A stretch of 64,000 nucleotides of DNA from Microbacterium sp. SZ1 (GTDB taxonomy: Bacteria; Actinomycetota; Actinomycetes; Actinomycetales; Microbacteriaceae): NCBI RefSeq assembly GCF_002362255.1, contig NZ_LPVV01000010.1, positions 1 through 64,000 of the forward strand. Direction: 5' to 3'. Below, piece by piece: positions 8,901 to 16,237 of the stretch. Under the pieces are notes generated by a model that had not been told where the DNA came from, did not search any database, and saw only the letters and a program-made list of their open reading frames with translations. A program made the translations under genes and the position numbers. Every line of letters begins with the position of its first letter. Positions within the stretch are counted from its first letter, which is position 1.

Positions 8901-9419
8901 GCCGCCTCCGACGAGCACGCCTGGACCTCCGAGTTCGGCGTCACCTCCGACAAGTCCGGTCTCGGTGTGGAGCGCAACGTGTTCCGGTACCGTCCGGTCG
9001 AGGTCGACGTGCGCATCGCCGAGGGCGCGACGCTCGCCGACGGCATTCGCGTGATCGCCGCCGCCCTGCGCAGCGGCAGCCCGTTCACGGTGTCGGCCGC
9101 CGCACTTCCGTCTCGCGTGGAGAAGGCGCTGCGCGCTGCCGGCGTGACCGTGTCGAGCGACAAGGACGCGGCGTGGGTGAAGCGCTACGCCAAGGCCGCC
9201 GCGAAGGCCGAGCACAGCTGGCGTCGCGTGCGCCTCGTCGGCGGCGACACCGCTGCGCTGTTCGAGGCGCTGGGCGGGACGCCCGACGTGGCCGTGTGGT
9301 CGCACGCCGTGACCGGGGCCGGCCGGGTCGAGATGCTGCCGTTCCTGCACGAGCAGGCCGTGTCGATCACGAACCACCGCTTCGGCAACCCGACGACGCT
9401 CTCCGAGGGAGTTCTCTGA
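5955..9419 (+). CDS. putA: bifunctional proline dehydrogenase / L-glutamate gamma-semialdehyde dehydrogenase
   Basis: This 1154-residue enzyme oxidises proline to glutamate in two steps. The FAD-dependent proline dehydrogenase barrel occupies roughly residues 60-440 (FINLDMEEYRDLDLT, RVVKGANLAMEEVDSKIHDW). The NAD-dependent aldehyde dehydrogenase domain spans about 500-960, with the general-base Glu717 in AETSGKN and catalytic Cys751 in GQKCSAAS; TPPWNFPVAIPAGG marks its start. About 190 residues follow, as in longer PutA types with a C-terminal extension. No ribbon-helix-helix DNA-binding domain is present, so control probably comes from the divergent LysR gene. The ATG follows GGAAGG at eight bases. 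Confidence 0.96.
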   Translation: MTVAADTATTPSTEEVAALVQRWLAESETHPVEPAAQRLSEVLKDPNGLAFTVGFVDGVMRPEDLGVAGRKLAELSDITPTLLPGYLRAAIKAGGFFAPKLPGVVVPISRRVLRAMVGHLVLDATPSKLGPAIAKLRKTGNRLNLNLLGEAVLGEREAGRRLQGTYDFLARKDVDYVSIKVSSVVSQLSMWSFDEAVADVVEKLTPLYRLAAKAEAQGKAKFINLDMEEYRDLDLTIAAFTSILDQPGLEDLEAGIVLQAYLPDALAAMQRLQEWAAARRAKGGAPIKVRVVKGANLAMEEVDSKIHDWPLATYGTKQDSDTNYKRVLDWAMTPERLDAVRIGVAGHNLFDIAYTWLLAKSRGVTDAVEYEMLLGMATGQAEAVRKDVGRLLLYTPVVNPAEFDVAIAYLVRRLEENASPENFMSAVFELASNPQLLTRERERFERSLAALVADPSVPSPNRVQNRAAEERTDAGTTGFHNQADTDPAIAANRAWGREILQRSVASPLGLDAIAAARVDAEAQLDGVFATVQSAAAEWAARPASERAEILHRAGDELSARRAQLIEIMAHEAGKTIAEADPEVSEAIDFAHYYAERALDLENITGAEFVPSKITVVTPPWNFPVAIPAGGVLAGLASGSGVIIKPARLTQRCGAVMVEALWAAGVPRELLALVDLANRDLGTQLVASPAVDRVILTGAYETAQLFRSFRSDLPLLAETSGKNAIIVTPSADLDLAAADVARSAFGHAGQKCSAASLAILVGSVADSARFERQLVDAVTSMRVGLPEDPATQMGPIIEPANGKLLTALTALDKGERWLVEPKQLDAEGRQWTPGVKIGVAPGSTTHMTEFFGPVLGIMRAKDLDEAIRLQNAVDYGLTAGIHSLDSDEVATWIDRVEAGNLYVNRGITGAIVQRQPFGGWKRSAVGAGAKAGGPNYLFGLGDWAPAELPAAATGAATTPVVESVLSAAAADLDAVEIEWLHRAAASDEHAWTSEFGVTSDKSGLGVERNVFRYRPVEVDVRIAEGATLADGIRVIAAALRSGSPFTVSAAALPSRVEKALRAAGVTVSSDKDAAWVKRYAKAAAKAEHSWRRVRLVGGDTAALFEALGGTPDVAVWSHAVTGAGRVEMLPFLHEQAVSITNHRFGNPTTLSEGVL

Positions 9420-9433
9420 GGTCACCCATCGAG

Positions 9434-9515
9434 GCCGACGCCCCGCTTGAATGCCGAGGCCCCTGCTCGTTCACGTGAATGAGCAGGGGCCTCGGAGCTG
9501 AGCAGGGGCGTCGGC
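9434..9515. terminator. nested double hairpin between convergent putA and ABC genes (repeat family member)
   Basis: The inner stem is 15 bp and perfect (9454-9468 with 9481-9495) and its loop contains a further small stem around ACGT. The outer arms GCCGACGCCCC (9434-9444) and GGGGCGTCGGC (9505-9515) are also exact complements. The units CGACGCCCC and GAGGCCCCTG match the array at 4094-4178. The location 15 bases after putA and 36 bases after the ABC permease gene on the other strand fits a bidirectional terminator. Confidence 0.8.
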
Positions 9516-9550
9516 GGACGGCGGATGGGTGCGAGCGGGTGAGCGGATGC

Positions 9551-10666
9551 TCAGCCGCGCAGCGCCTCGCCCAGCTTGACCCGGCTGCCCATGCGCAGCA
9601 GCGAGTTCTCGTAGATCTTCGCGCCGATCGCGATCGCCGCCACGCAGCTCGCGAGCAGGATCACCAGGCTCAGCAGCGGCTCCCACCACTGCGCCTCGCC
9701 GACGAACAGCCGCATCGGCATGCCCACGGGCGCCGAGAACGGCACGTACGACATGATCGTCAGCACCAGCGGGTTGTCGTTGAACACGATCACGAGCACG
9801 TACGGCGCCATGATGAGCATCGTGATCGGGGTCGTCGTGGAGCCGATGTCCTCCTGCCGCGACACCATCGACGCGGCGGCGGCGAACATGGACGCGAGCA
9901 GGATGAACCCGAACAGGAAGAACACCGCGAACCAGACGATGGGGGCGCCGAGCGTCGCCAGCACCTCGCTCTGGCCGGTCGCCGTGAGGCCGATCGTCGC
10001 GATCGCCGCGATCGCGAGGATCTGACCCATCGCGAGGATCGTGTTGCCGATGACCTTGCCCGCGAGCAGCGTGCGCGAGGAGATCGTCGACAGCAGGATC
10101 TCGACCACGCGGGTCTGCTTCTCCTCGACGACGCTCTGCGCGATCGTGCCGCCGAAGGTCGCCGCGGCTCCCATGAACACGATGCCGAATGCGATCGCGA
10201 TGAAGTACCGCAGCAGCGGGTTGGTCGTCGCCGGTTCCAGGATCTCGATCTGCGGCGTCTGCGACAGCGCCGAGACGAGACCGCTCGGCGCGTCCTTCAG
10301 CGCGATGACGGTGAGTCCGGTCGGCCCCTCGCCGGGAACGACGGCCGCCTCGACCTTTTCGGAGCGCAGCAGCTCCTCCGCGGCGCCGGCATCGGCGACC
10401 TCGGTCGCCTCGACGTTCGGCAGGGCCGATACGACGGATGCCGTCTCCGACGTCACCGCGACGGGCATCGTCTCCGCCGCGGCGTTCTTGCTCGCGAAGC
10501 CGCCGATCACGATGCCGGCGAGCACGATGAGCAGCAGCACTCCGGTCGAGATCAGGAACGCCTTGCTGCGCAGCTTCGAACCGATCTCGCGTTCGGCGAC
10601 GAGCCAGATCATCGATGCCTGGGCGCCGGAACGAGCAGGGCGGCGAGAGGGGACTGAGGTGCTCAC
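9551..10666 (-). CDS. ABC-2 type transporter permease
   Basis: The 371-residue protein has the ABC-2/NatB layout: one membrane segment near residues 33-53, a large extracytoplasmic domain (about 55-165), then five or six hydrophobic segments to residue 355. The start is GTG 10666, which overlaps the stop of the upstream ATPase gene by 4 bases (GTGA); an upstream in-frame extension would run through the ATPase and was rejected. Together the two genes form an exporter. Similar pairs move drugs, sodium or peptides, and the substrate here is unknown. A nearby two-component system appears to share its promoter element. Confidence 0.88.
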   Translation of the reverse strand: MSTSVPSRRPARSGAQASMIWLVAEREIGSKLRSKAFLISTGVLLLIVLAGIVIGGFASKNAAAETMPVAVTSETASVVSALPNVEATEVADAGAAEELLRSEKVEAAVVPGEGPTGLTVIALKDAPSGLVSALSQTPQIEILEPATTNPLLRYFIAIAFGIVFMGAAATFGGTIAQSVVEEKQTRVVEILLSTISSRTLLAGKVIGNTILAMGQILAIAAIATIGLTATGQSEVLATLGAPIVWFAVFFLFGFILLASMFAAAASMVSRQEDIGSTTTPITMLIMAPYVLVIVFNDNPLVLTIMSYVPFSAPVGMPMRLFVGEAQWWEPLLSLVILLASCVAAIAIGAKIYENSLLRMGSRVKLGEALRG

Positions 10667-11556
10667 TGGATGACCTCCTTGAAGATCTGGGCGAGGGACG
10701 GATGCTTCGGCGCGAAGCTCGCGACGTCGCCGCGCTCGACGGCGGCGCGCAGCACGCGCTGCGCGGTGTCGGGTCCGTCCGCGTCGAACAGGGCGTAGCC
10801 GCCCTCGAAGTCGACGACGGTGACGCCCGGTTCGGCGCGCAGCCACCCGGCATCCCCGGAGGAGACGAGCTCGTAGCGGTTGCCGGCGTGCTCGGCGCGA
10901 AGGCCGTCGCGAGAGCCCGCCGCGCGGATCTGCCCGCCGGCGAGGATGACGAGGTCGTCGCAGAGACGCTCGACGACGTCGAGCTGGTGCGAGGAGAACA
11001 GGATCGACGCTCCCTTGGCGGCGGACGACTGCAGCACCGACGCGACCACGTCGACCGCGAGCGGGTCGAGACCGGAGAACGGCTCGTCGAGGATCAGCAC
11101 CTCGGGGTCGTGCACGAGGGCGGCGGCGATCTGCGCGCGCTGCTGGTTGCCGAGCGACAGCGACTCGATCGTGTCGTTCAGGCGCTCCCCGAGTCCCAGC
11201 TCGGTGAGCAGTGCGGTGGCGCGCGTCGTGGCATCCGCCTTGCCGAAGCCGTGCAGACGCGCGAGGTACACGATCTGCTCGAGCACCTTCATCTTGGGGT
11301 AGAGCCCTCGCTCCTCCGGCATGTAGCCGAAGTGGCTGCGCTGGTCGCCCGTGAGGGGGCGGCCGTCGAGGGCGACCGTGCCGCCGTCGGCCGAGAGCAG
11401 CCCGAGCACGATCCGCATGGTGGTGGTCTTGCCTGCGCCGTTGCCGCCGACGAAACCCGTGAGGCGCCCGGGGGCCACCTCGAACGAGACGTCGTCGAGC
11501 ACGCGCCGAGAGCCGTAGCTCTTGGTGATGCCGGTGAGTACGAGCTGTCCTGTCAT
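10663..11556 (-). CDS. ABC transporter ATP-binding protein
   Basis: The 297-residue ATPase has Walker A GGNGAGKTT (residues 37-45), a divergent signature LSLGNQQRAQ, Walker B VLILDEPF and an H-loop SSHQLD. The C-terminal 80 residues form the extension usual in NatA/ABC-2 ATPases. The start ATG 11556 lies seven bases after a TAGCGT -10 box, so the mRNA is probably leaderless. The permease gene overlaps its end. The operon promoter carries a 29-bp element shared with the histidine-kinase promoter at 16165-16213. Confidence 0.93.
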   Translation of the reverse strand: MTGQLVLTGITKSYGSRRVLDDVSFEVAPGRLTGFVGGNGAGKTTTMRIVLGLLSADGGTVALDGRPLTGDQRSHFGYMPEERGLYPKMKVLEQIVYLARLHGFGKADATTRATALLTELGLGERLNDTIESLSLGNQQRAQIAAALVHDPEVLILDEPFSGLDPLAVDVVASVLQSSAAKGASILFSSHQLDVVERLCDDLVILAGGQIRAAGSRDGLRAEHAGNRYELVSSGDAGWLRAEPGVTVVDFEGGYALFDADGPDTAQRVLRAAVERGDVASFAPKHPSLAQIFKEVIQ

Positions 11557-11563
11557 ACCCCTC

Positions 11564-11612
11564 ACGCTAGGGCGGGGGGATCGGCCGCGGCATCCCCCGT
11601 GCGGCGGATCGT
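11564..11612 (-). promoter_or_regulatory. promoter and shared 29-bp element upstream of the ABC operon
   Basis: Reading leftwards, the -10 box TAGCGT (11569-11564) sits seven bases before the start. Exactly 14 bases further upstream lies a 29-bp element (11584-11612) that matches the one before the histidine kinase (16185-16213) at 26 of 29 positions, including the run GCCGCGGCATCCCCCG. Element position, about -27 to -56, suits an activator site. Confidence 0.6.
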
Positions 11613-11613
11613 C

Positions 11614-11660
11614 GGAGGGCGTTCGCGACGGTCGTCCGCCGTGCGGCGGACGCGCCCTCC
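11614..11660. terminator. nested hairpin after the DUF3137-like gene
   Basis: Outer arms GGAGGGCG (11614-11621) and CGCCCTCC (11653-11660) enclose an inner stem GTCCGCC (11634-11640) / GGCGGAC (11645-11651) with loop GTGC. It begins 16 bases past the stop of the upstream membrane-protein gene, as expected for its terminator. Confidence 0.6.
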
Positions 11661-11675
11661 CCCTCGGGGCACCGC

Positions 11676-12860
11676 TCAGCGCGAGGTCAGCATCACGAGG
11701 ATGCCGAGGGCGAACGGCGCCGTCGTCACGAGGAACACCGCTCCCAGCACGATGCCCACGATGATCCACGGGCTGCGTCGGCGCAGACGTCGGCCGGGCG
11801 GTGCGACGCCGACCGGCGGCGGGGTGAGCAGCGTCGCCGGAGCGGTGAACGGGAGGGCGGGTGCGCCGGGGGCCGGCGGCGATGCTGCGGACGGCGCGGC
11901 CGGTGCTGCCTGCGCCCGCAGCCGCTCGTCGCGCCAGCGTGCCCACTGATCCAGCTTCACGAGCAGCGCTCCGACAGCTCCGAACAGCCATGCCCAGGTG
12001 GCGGGGTCGAGCGTCGACGCCTCACGCTTCGTGTAGAGGAAGAGCCAGTCGTCGACGATCTCGACGTCGAGCTCGGCCGCATGGTCGATGAAGCGTGCCA
12101 TCACGTCGGGGGTGAACAGGTAGAGCGCGTCGACCTCGTACCCCTCGGGGCAGTAGAGGGAGAAATAGCGGTCGAAGTCGCCCTCGAGCGACAGCCGCTG
12201 GTCGCGGCGGAATCCTGCGGCGAGGCTTCTGCCGAGGGTGTTGTTCCCCAGCGCGTCGAGGATGATGTTCGGCAGTGGCACGTCGAGCTTCACGGCGACG
12301 TACCCCCACCGGTGGGTCTGGCTCTGCTTGCCGTTGCTCGTCGTGTACTGGTAGTTGCCGAACTCGACGAACCGGGGAGCGGTGCCGCGCAGGACGTCGG
12401 TCGACATGCGGCCCGATCCGGCCTGGAAGATCAGCCCCGGCAGCGGCGGCGCGTCGATCCGGTCGAGGTAGGTCATCGCGTTCGCGGCGGCGAAGCGCGA
12501 CAGGCGGAAGCGGGTGAGCGCGCGCTGCCGATTCGCCCGCCGCACGAGCGCGATCACGCCGACGGTGAGACCGCCGAACAGGAGCAGACCGACGAGGCCG
12601 CCGAGCAGCACGCCGCCGTCCCTGCCGATCGCGTAGCCGATGCCCAGGAGCAGCACGCCGGCCACCGGCACGATCAGCAGCAGGGCGACGATCGCGAGCA
12701 CCCACGCGACGATCTGCCCGGCGGTCGTCGGATTCGCCCGTCGGTGCGCGCGGGCGAACGCGTCGACCTCGGCGGGGTTCACCGGCTCGGTCAGCGCCCG
12801 GGCGTCGAAGAATCCCGCCGGCGTCCGGGACGGCGGGGCGGCGGGCGGAGGAAGGGTCAC
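11676..12860 (-). CDS. membrane protein resembling DUF3137
   Basis: The 394-residue protein has two or three hydrophobic segments near residues 46-105, a soluble central domain (about 115-300, with FVEFGNYQYTT and EGDFDRYFSLYCPEGYE), a Pro/Ala-rich linker (about 320-355) and a final membrane segment near 366-390. The pattern and the wording of the central domain resemble the DUF3137 family of unknown function. The start is GTG 12860, six bases after TAGCGT, pointing to a leaderless mRNA whose promoter overlaps the end of the BenE gene. No function is proposed. Confidence 0.75.
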   Translation of the reverse strand: MTLPPPAAPPSRTPAGFFDARALTEPVNPAEVDAFARAHRRANPTTAGQIVAWVLAIVALLLIVPVAGVLLLGIGYAIGRDGGVLLGGLVGLLLFGGLTVGVIALVRRANRQRALTRFRLSRFAAANAMTYLDRIDAPPLPGLIFQAGSGRMSTDVLRGTAPRFVEFGNYQYTTSNGKQSQTHRWGYVAVKLDVPLPNIILDALGNNTLGRSLAAGFRRDQRLSLEGDFDRYFSLYCPEGYEVDALYLFTPDVMARFIDHAAELDVEIVDDWLFLYTKREASTLDPATWAWLFGAVGALLVKLDQWARWRDERLRAQAAPAAPSAASPPAPGAPALPFTAPATLLTPPPVGVAPPGRRLRRRSPWIIVGIVLGAVFLVTTAPFALGILVMLTSR

Positions 12861-12869
12861 GCGTCCACG

Positions 12870-14078
12870 CTAACCCGCCGCGCCTCGGCGCCCGACGTGC
12901 AGCGCTCCGCGCAGGAGAAGTCCGGCGACGAGGGCCCAGAACGCCGCGCTCACCCCGAGCACGGCGATGCCGGATGCCGCGACGAGGAATGTGACCACGG
13001 CGGGGATGCGCTCGCCGGGATCGTCGATGGCCTGCTGCACCGACGAGCCGAACGCCCCGAACAGCGCCAGCCCGGCGACGGCGGGGATGACGGCATCCGG
13101 TGCCAGCAGCACGAGCGCCGCGAACGCCGCCGAGAACGCGCCGAGCACGAGGTAGGACGCGCCCGTCGACACCCCGGCGGTCCAACGGCGCCCGTGATCG
13201 GGGTCGGCCTCGGGGGAGGCCGCGAGCGCGGCGCTGATCGCGGCGAGGTTGATCGCGTGTCCGCCCGCGGCGGCGCCCGCCGCGGTGCCGACGCCGGTCA
13301 TGAGCATGGCCGGCCGCCACGGCACCTCGTAGCCGAAACTGCGCATGATGGCGATGCCGGGCACGTTCTGTGAGGCCATCGTGACGATGAAGAGGGGCAG
13401 GGCGATGCCGACCAGCGCGCCGACGGTGAAGACCGGGGCGGTGAGCTCGACGCGGGGGAGCAGCAGACCGGCATCCACCGGCGCTCCGGCCTGGATGAGC
13501 GAGACCGCGACGACGACGGCCGCGGCGACGAAGGCGAGCGGCACCGCCCATCGGGGTGCGAGGCGGGCGAAGACGAGCCAGGTCACCACGACCGGGACGA
13601 CTCCCCACGGGTTCGCGACGAGTCCGGTGACGGGAGCCAGGCAGAGCGGCAGCAGCACGCCGGCGAGCATGGCCTGCGCGATGGACGGCGGGATCCGGGC
13701 GATGAGCGCGCCGAGTGCGGGCCAGAGCGCGGTGAGCAGGATGAGCGCCGCGGCGACGAAGAAGGCGCCGACCGCCGCGGGCCAGCCGCCCTCGACGGTG
13801 CCGGTCGCCGCGAGAAGCGCTGCGCCGGGCGTCGACCAGGCGGCCGTGATCGGCATGCGGTACCGCCGGGCGAGCACGATGCACGCGAGGCCCATCGTGA
13901 GGCAGAGGGCGAGCAGTCCGCTCGCCGCCTGGGCCGGGGAGGCGCCGACCGCGGCGAGACCGGTGAGCACGACTGCGAAGGAGCTGGTGAATCCGACCAG
14001 TGCGGTGACGATCCCGGCGAGGACCGGTCGGGCCAGGGTGGACCGGGGCTGGTCGGATCGAGGCGAGCGGGCGGGCAC
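12870..14078 (-). CDS. BenE-like benzoate/H+ symporter family transporter
   Basis: The 402-residue product has about twelve membrane segments and matches the BenE family: PITAAWSTPGAALLAATG (residues about 75-92) and PLFIVTMASQNVPGIAIMRSFGY (about 240-262) are characteristic. BenE proteins are thought to take up benzoate, but no benzoate catabolic genes are nearby, so the substrate is open. The GTG at 14078 lies six bases after a TACTCT -10 box, which decided the start and suggests a leaderless transcript. Confidence 0.85.
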   Translation of the reverse strand: MPARSPRSDQPRSTLARPVLAGIVTALVGFTSSFAVVLTGLAAVGASPAQAASGLLALCLTMGLACIVLARRYRMPITAAWSTPGAALLAATGTVEGGWPAAVGAFFVAAALILLTALWPALGALIARIPPSIAQAMLAGVLLPLCLAPVTGLVANPWGVVPVVVTWLVFARLAPRWAVPLAFVAAAVVVAVSLIQAGAPVDAGLLLPRVELTAPVFTVGALVGIALPLFIVTMASQNVPGIAIMRSFGYEVPWRPAMLMTGVGTAAGAAAGGHAINLAAISAALAASPEADPDHGRRWTAGVSTGASYLVLGAFSAAFAALVLLAPDAVIPAVAGLALFGAFGSSVQQAIDDPGERIPAVVTFLVAASGIAVLGVSAAFWALVAGLLLRGALHVGRRGAAG

Positions 14079-14093
14079 CCTCCGAGAGTAGCG

Positions 14094-14169
14094 GGATGCC
14101 GTCGGGCTGCCCCGAGCGCGTCGGGCCGGCCCGTGCGCGTCAGGCGAACTCGTGCGCGTCAGGCGAGTC
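14094..14169. repeat. short tandem repeat at the 3' end of the response-regulator gene
   Basis: A 19-bp unit CGTGCGCGTCAGGCGAACT (14132-14150) is repeated at 14151-14169 with two mismatches near the end, and a third, weaker copy lies just to the left (around 14112-14131). The right copy contains the last codons and stop of the response regulator, so the stop-codon region has been duplicated outwards. Confidence 0.6.
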
Positions 14170-14866
14170 CGAGCCGGTAGGCGAGCACGACCGCCTGCAC
14201 GCGGTCCCGAGCGCCGAGCTTCTGCAGGATGCGTGAGACGTGCGTCTTCACGGTCGCCTCGCCGATGAACAGCGCGCTCGCGATCTCGGAGTTGGTGCGG
14301 GCATCGGCGAGCAGCGAGAGGACCTCCGCCTCGCGGTCGGTGAGCCCCTCGCTGAGGGCAGGTGCCGAGGTGGCCGGGGCCGAGAACGCGGGGCGCGGGG
14401 CGGCGGCGTCCGCAGACCCCGTCGAGTCGGCTGCCGTGGCGAACCGTGCGAGCACCCGTCGCGTCACCTCCGGTGCGAGCATGCCGTCGCCCGCGGCCAG
14501 CGCCCGGACCGCGGCGATGAGGTCTTCCGCTCCGGCGTTCTTGAGCAGGAAGCCGCTCGCTCCGGCATCCAGCGCCTGGTACAGGTAGTCGTCGCGGTCG
14601 AACGTGGTGATGATCGCGATGGCGGCCGCGATGGTCGGGTCGGCGACGATGCGGCGGGTCGCCTCGATGCCGTCCATGTCTGGCATCTGCACGTCCATCG
14701 TGATGACGTCGGGGCGCAGCGCCCTGGCCTGCGCGATCGCGTCGGCGCCGGTCGCCGCCTCGCCCACCACCGTGATGTCGGGCTGGATGTCGAGGATGGT
14801 GCGGAAGCCGGCGCGCAGCATCGCGTGGTCGTCGACGAGCAGCACGCGGGTCTGATCCGAGGTCAT
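14159..14866 (-). CDS. NarL/FixJ-family response regulator
   Basis: The 235-residue protein has a receiver domain (residues about 7-120; acidic Asp12/Asp13, phosphoacceptor Asp58 in TMDVQMPD, Lys in FLLKNA) and a LuxR-type HTH (about 168-232, GLTDREAEVLSLLADARTNSE). An Ala/Pro/Ser-rich linker of about 35 residues joins them. Its start overlaps the stop of the kinase gene by 4 bases. It probably acts with the kinase on the shared promoter element found before the kinase and the ABC exporter operon. Confidence 0.94.
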   Translation of the reverse strand: MTSDQTRVLLVDDHAMLRAGFRTILDIQPDITVVGEAATGADAIAQARALRPDVITMDVQMPDMDGIEATRRIVADPTIAAAIAIITTFDRDDYLYQALDAGASGFLLKNAGAEDLIAAVRALAAGDGMLAPEVTRRVLARFATAADSTGSADAAAPRPAFSAPATSAPALSEGLTDREAEVLSLLADARTNSEIASALFIGEATVKTHVSRILQKLGARDRVQAVVLAYRLGLA

Positions 14867-16158
14867 GACGGAGCGTCCTCCCGATCGATGGCGGCCTGCT
14901 GGGGAGCGCTCGCGGCCGGACTGCCGAGCGGCACCCGCGACCGCACGCGCAGACCGCCGGTGCTGCGCGGGGCCACCTCGAGGGTGCCGCCCGATGCGGC
15001 GGCGCGCTCCCGCATCCCGAGCTGTCCGAGTCCCGGGCGGAGGGCCGAGACAGTGCGTCCGGTGTTGACGACCTCGACCTCGACGGCATCCGCGTCGTAG
15101 CGGACCCGGACGTCGGCGGTGGCGCCGACGCCCGCGTGCCGGCGGGCGTTCGTCAGCGACTCCTGCGCGATGCGATAGAGGTTCACGGCGACGACCGACG
15201 GCACGGCGACCGGGTCGCCGATCACGGCGTAGTCGGTGGGCAGGCCGGCCTCGGACGACGCCCGAGCCAGGTCGGCGATGTCGTCGAGGGTGACGGTCGA
15301 CGCGGTCTCGGTGCTGTCGCCGCCGGGCGTGCGCAGGGTCTCGAGCAGCTGCCGCAGCTCGTGGATCGCATCGCGCGCCGACCCCTCGATCCCGGACAGG
15401 ATGCCGCGGGCCTTCTCCGGATCCTGATCGATCACGAGCCGCGCGGCACCGGCCTGCACTCCCATCACCGAGACGTGGTGGGCGACGACATCATGGAGCT
15501 CGCGCGCAATGCGCACCCGGTCGAGCGCCACGGCCTGCGCGGCGGTGACCTCGCGCTCGCGTTCCAGTTCGGCCGTGCGCAGCTCGAGGATCTCGCGCGC
15601 CTGCGCGGCGTTCCACGAGCGGTCGCCGAAGTAGTAGGCGCCGCCGAAGTAGAGCGCGTTGAGCAGCACCTGGATGAGCATGAACGCGACGTACGGCGAC
15701 ATCACGCCGGCGGCGACCTCGGCCTCATCGGCCTGCTCGATCGCCTCGCGGTACATCGTGATGAGCAGCCAGACGAACATGCCGACGATGATCGCGACGC
15801 GCACGATCATCGCGGCCCGTCGTTCGTTCATCCATGCGCCCACCGTGTAGAGCGCCACGAACATCGCGATGTTGCCGACGTAGATCTCCGGCACCTGGAG
15901 GGAGACCGCGGTGAAATAGGCGAGGCACACGATCACGGCCACGGCGGCCGGGAAGCGGCGACGGAAGGCGAGTGGCACGGTGATGACCGCCGCATACACG
16001 AGCGCCGTCCACGGCTCGGCGCGCGTGTCGCCGTAGATCTCGGAGATCGTCGACAGCGCGGCGCTGAGGATCGCGCCGACGAACATGATCGCGGCGAGCA
16101 CGAGGTCGGCGCGCTGCTCGCGGGCGCTCGGCGTGCGGGTGAACGTCGCGGCGGGCAT
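14863..16158 (-). CDS. HisKA_3-type sensor histidine kinase
   Basis: The 431-residue kinase has about five hydrophobic segments in residues 19-175, a coiled linker, the HisKA_3 phosphoacceptor His222 in RIARELHDVVAHH, and a C-terminal ATPase domain (NLYRIAQESLTNARRHAG; GLGQLGMRERAAASGG). This is the DesK/LiaS-like layout with short sensing loops, often used for envelope or antibiotic stress. The ATG at 16158 lies six bases after a TACGGT -10 box; an in-frame ATG 36 bases upstream would fall inside the promoter palindrome and was rejected. Confidence 0.92.
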   Translation of the reverse strand: MPAATFTRTPSAREQRADLVLAAIMFVGAILSAALSTISEIYGDTRAEPWTALVYAAVITVPLAFRRRFPAAVAVIVCLAYFTAVSLQVPEIYVGNIAMFVALYTVGAWMNERRAAMIVRVAIIVGMFVWLLITMYREAIEQADEAEVAAGVMSPYVAFMLIQVLLNALYFGGAYYFGDRSWNAAQAREILELRTAELEREREVTAAQAVALDRVRIARELHDVVAHHVSVMGVQAGAARLVIDQDPEKARGILSGIEGSARDAIHELRQLLETLRTPGGDSTETASTVTLDDIADLARASSEAGLPTDYAVIGDPVAVPSVVAVNLYRIAQESLTNARRHAGVGATADVRVRYDADAVEVEVVNTGRTVSALRPGLGQLGMRERAAASGGTLEVAPRSTGGLRVRSRVPLGSPAASAPQQAAIDREDAPS

Positions 16159-16164
16159 CCTCCC

Positions 16165-16213
16165 ACCGTACGGGCGGGACGGATGCCGCGGCATCCCCCG
16201 CGCGACGGATCAT
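16165..16213 (-). promoter_or_regulatory. promoter and shared 29-bp element upstream of the histidine kinase
   Basis: Reading leftwards, TACGGT (16170-16165) is a -10 box six bases before the kinase start. Fourteen bases upstream lies the 29-bp element at 16185-16213, a 26/29 match to the one at 11584-11612. It overlaps GGATGCCGCGGCATCC (16181-16196), a perfect 16-bp palindrome. Equal spacing in both promoters suggests one regulator, probably the response regulator encoded next door. Confidence 0.6.
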
Positions 16214-16237
16214 GCTTGTGACCTGCGACAATCGAGC

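Noticed and set aside
5841..9425. 1194-codon open frame on the minus strand opposite putA
   Set aside because: It mirrors a well-supported putA frame; its composition (Arg, His, Asp and Gly rich) is that of a high-GC antisense shadow and no family motifs are seen.
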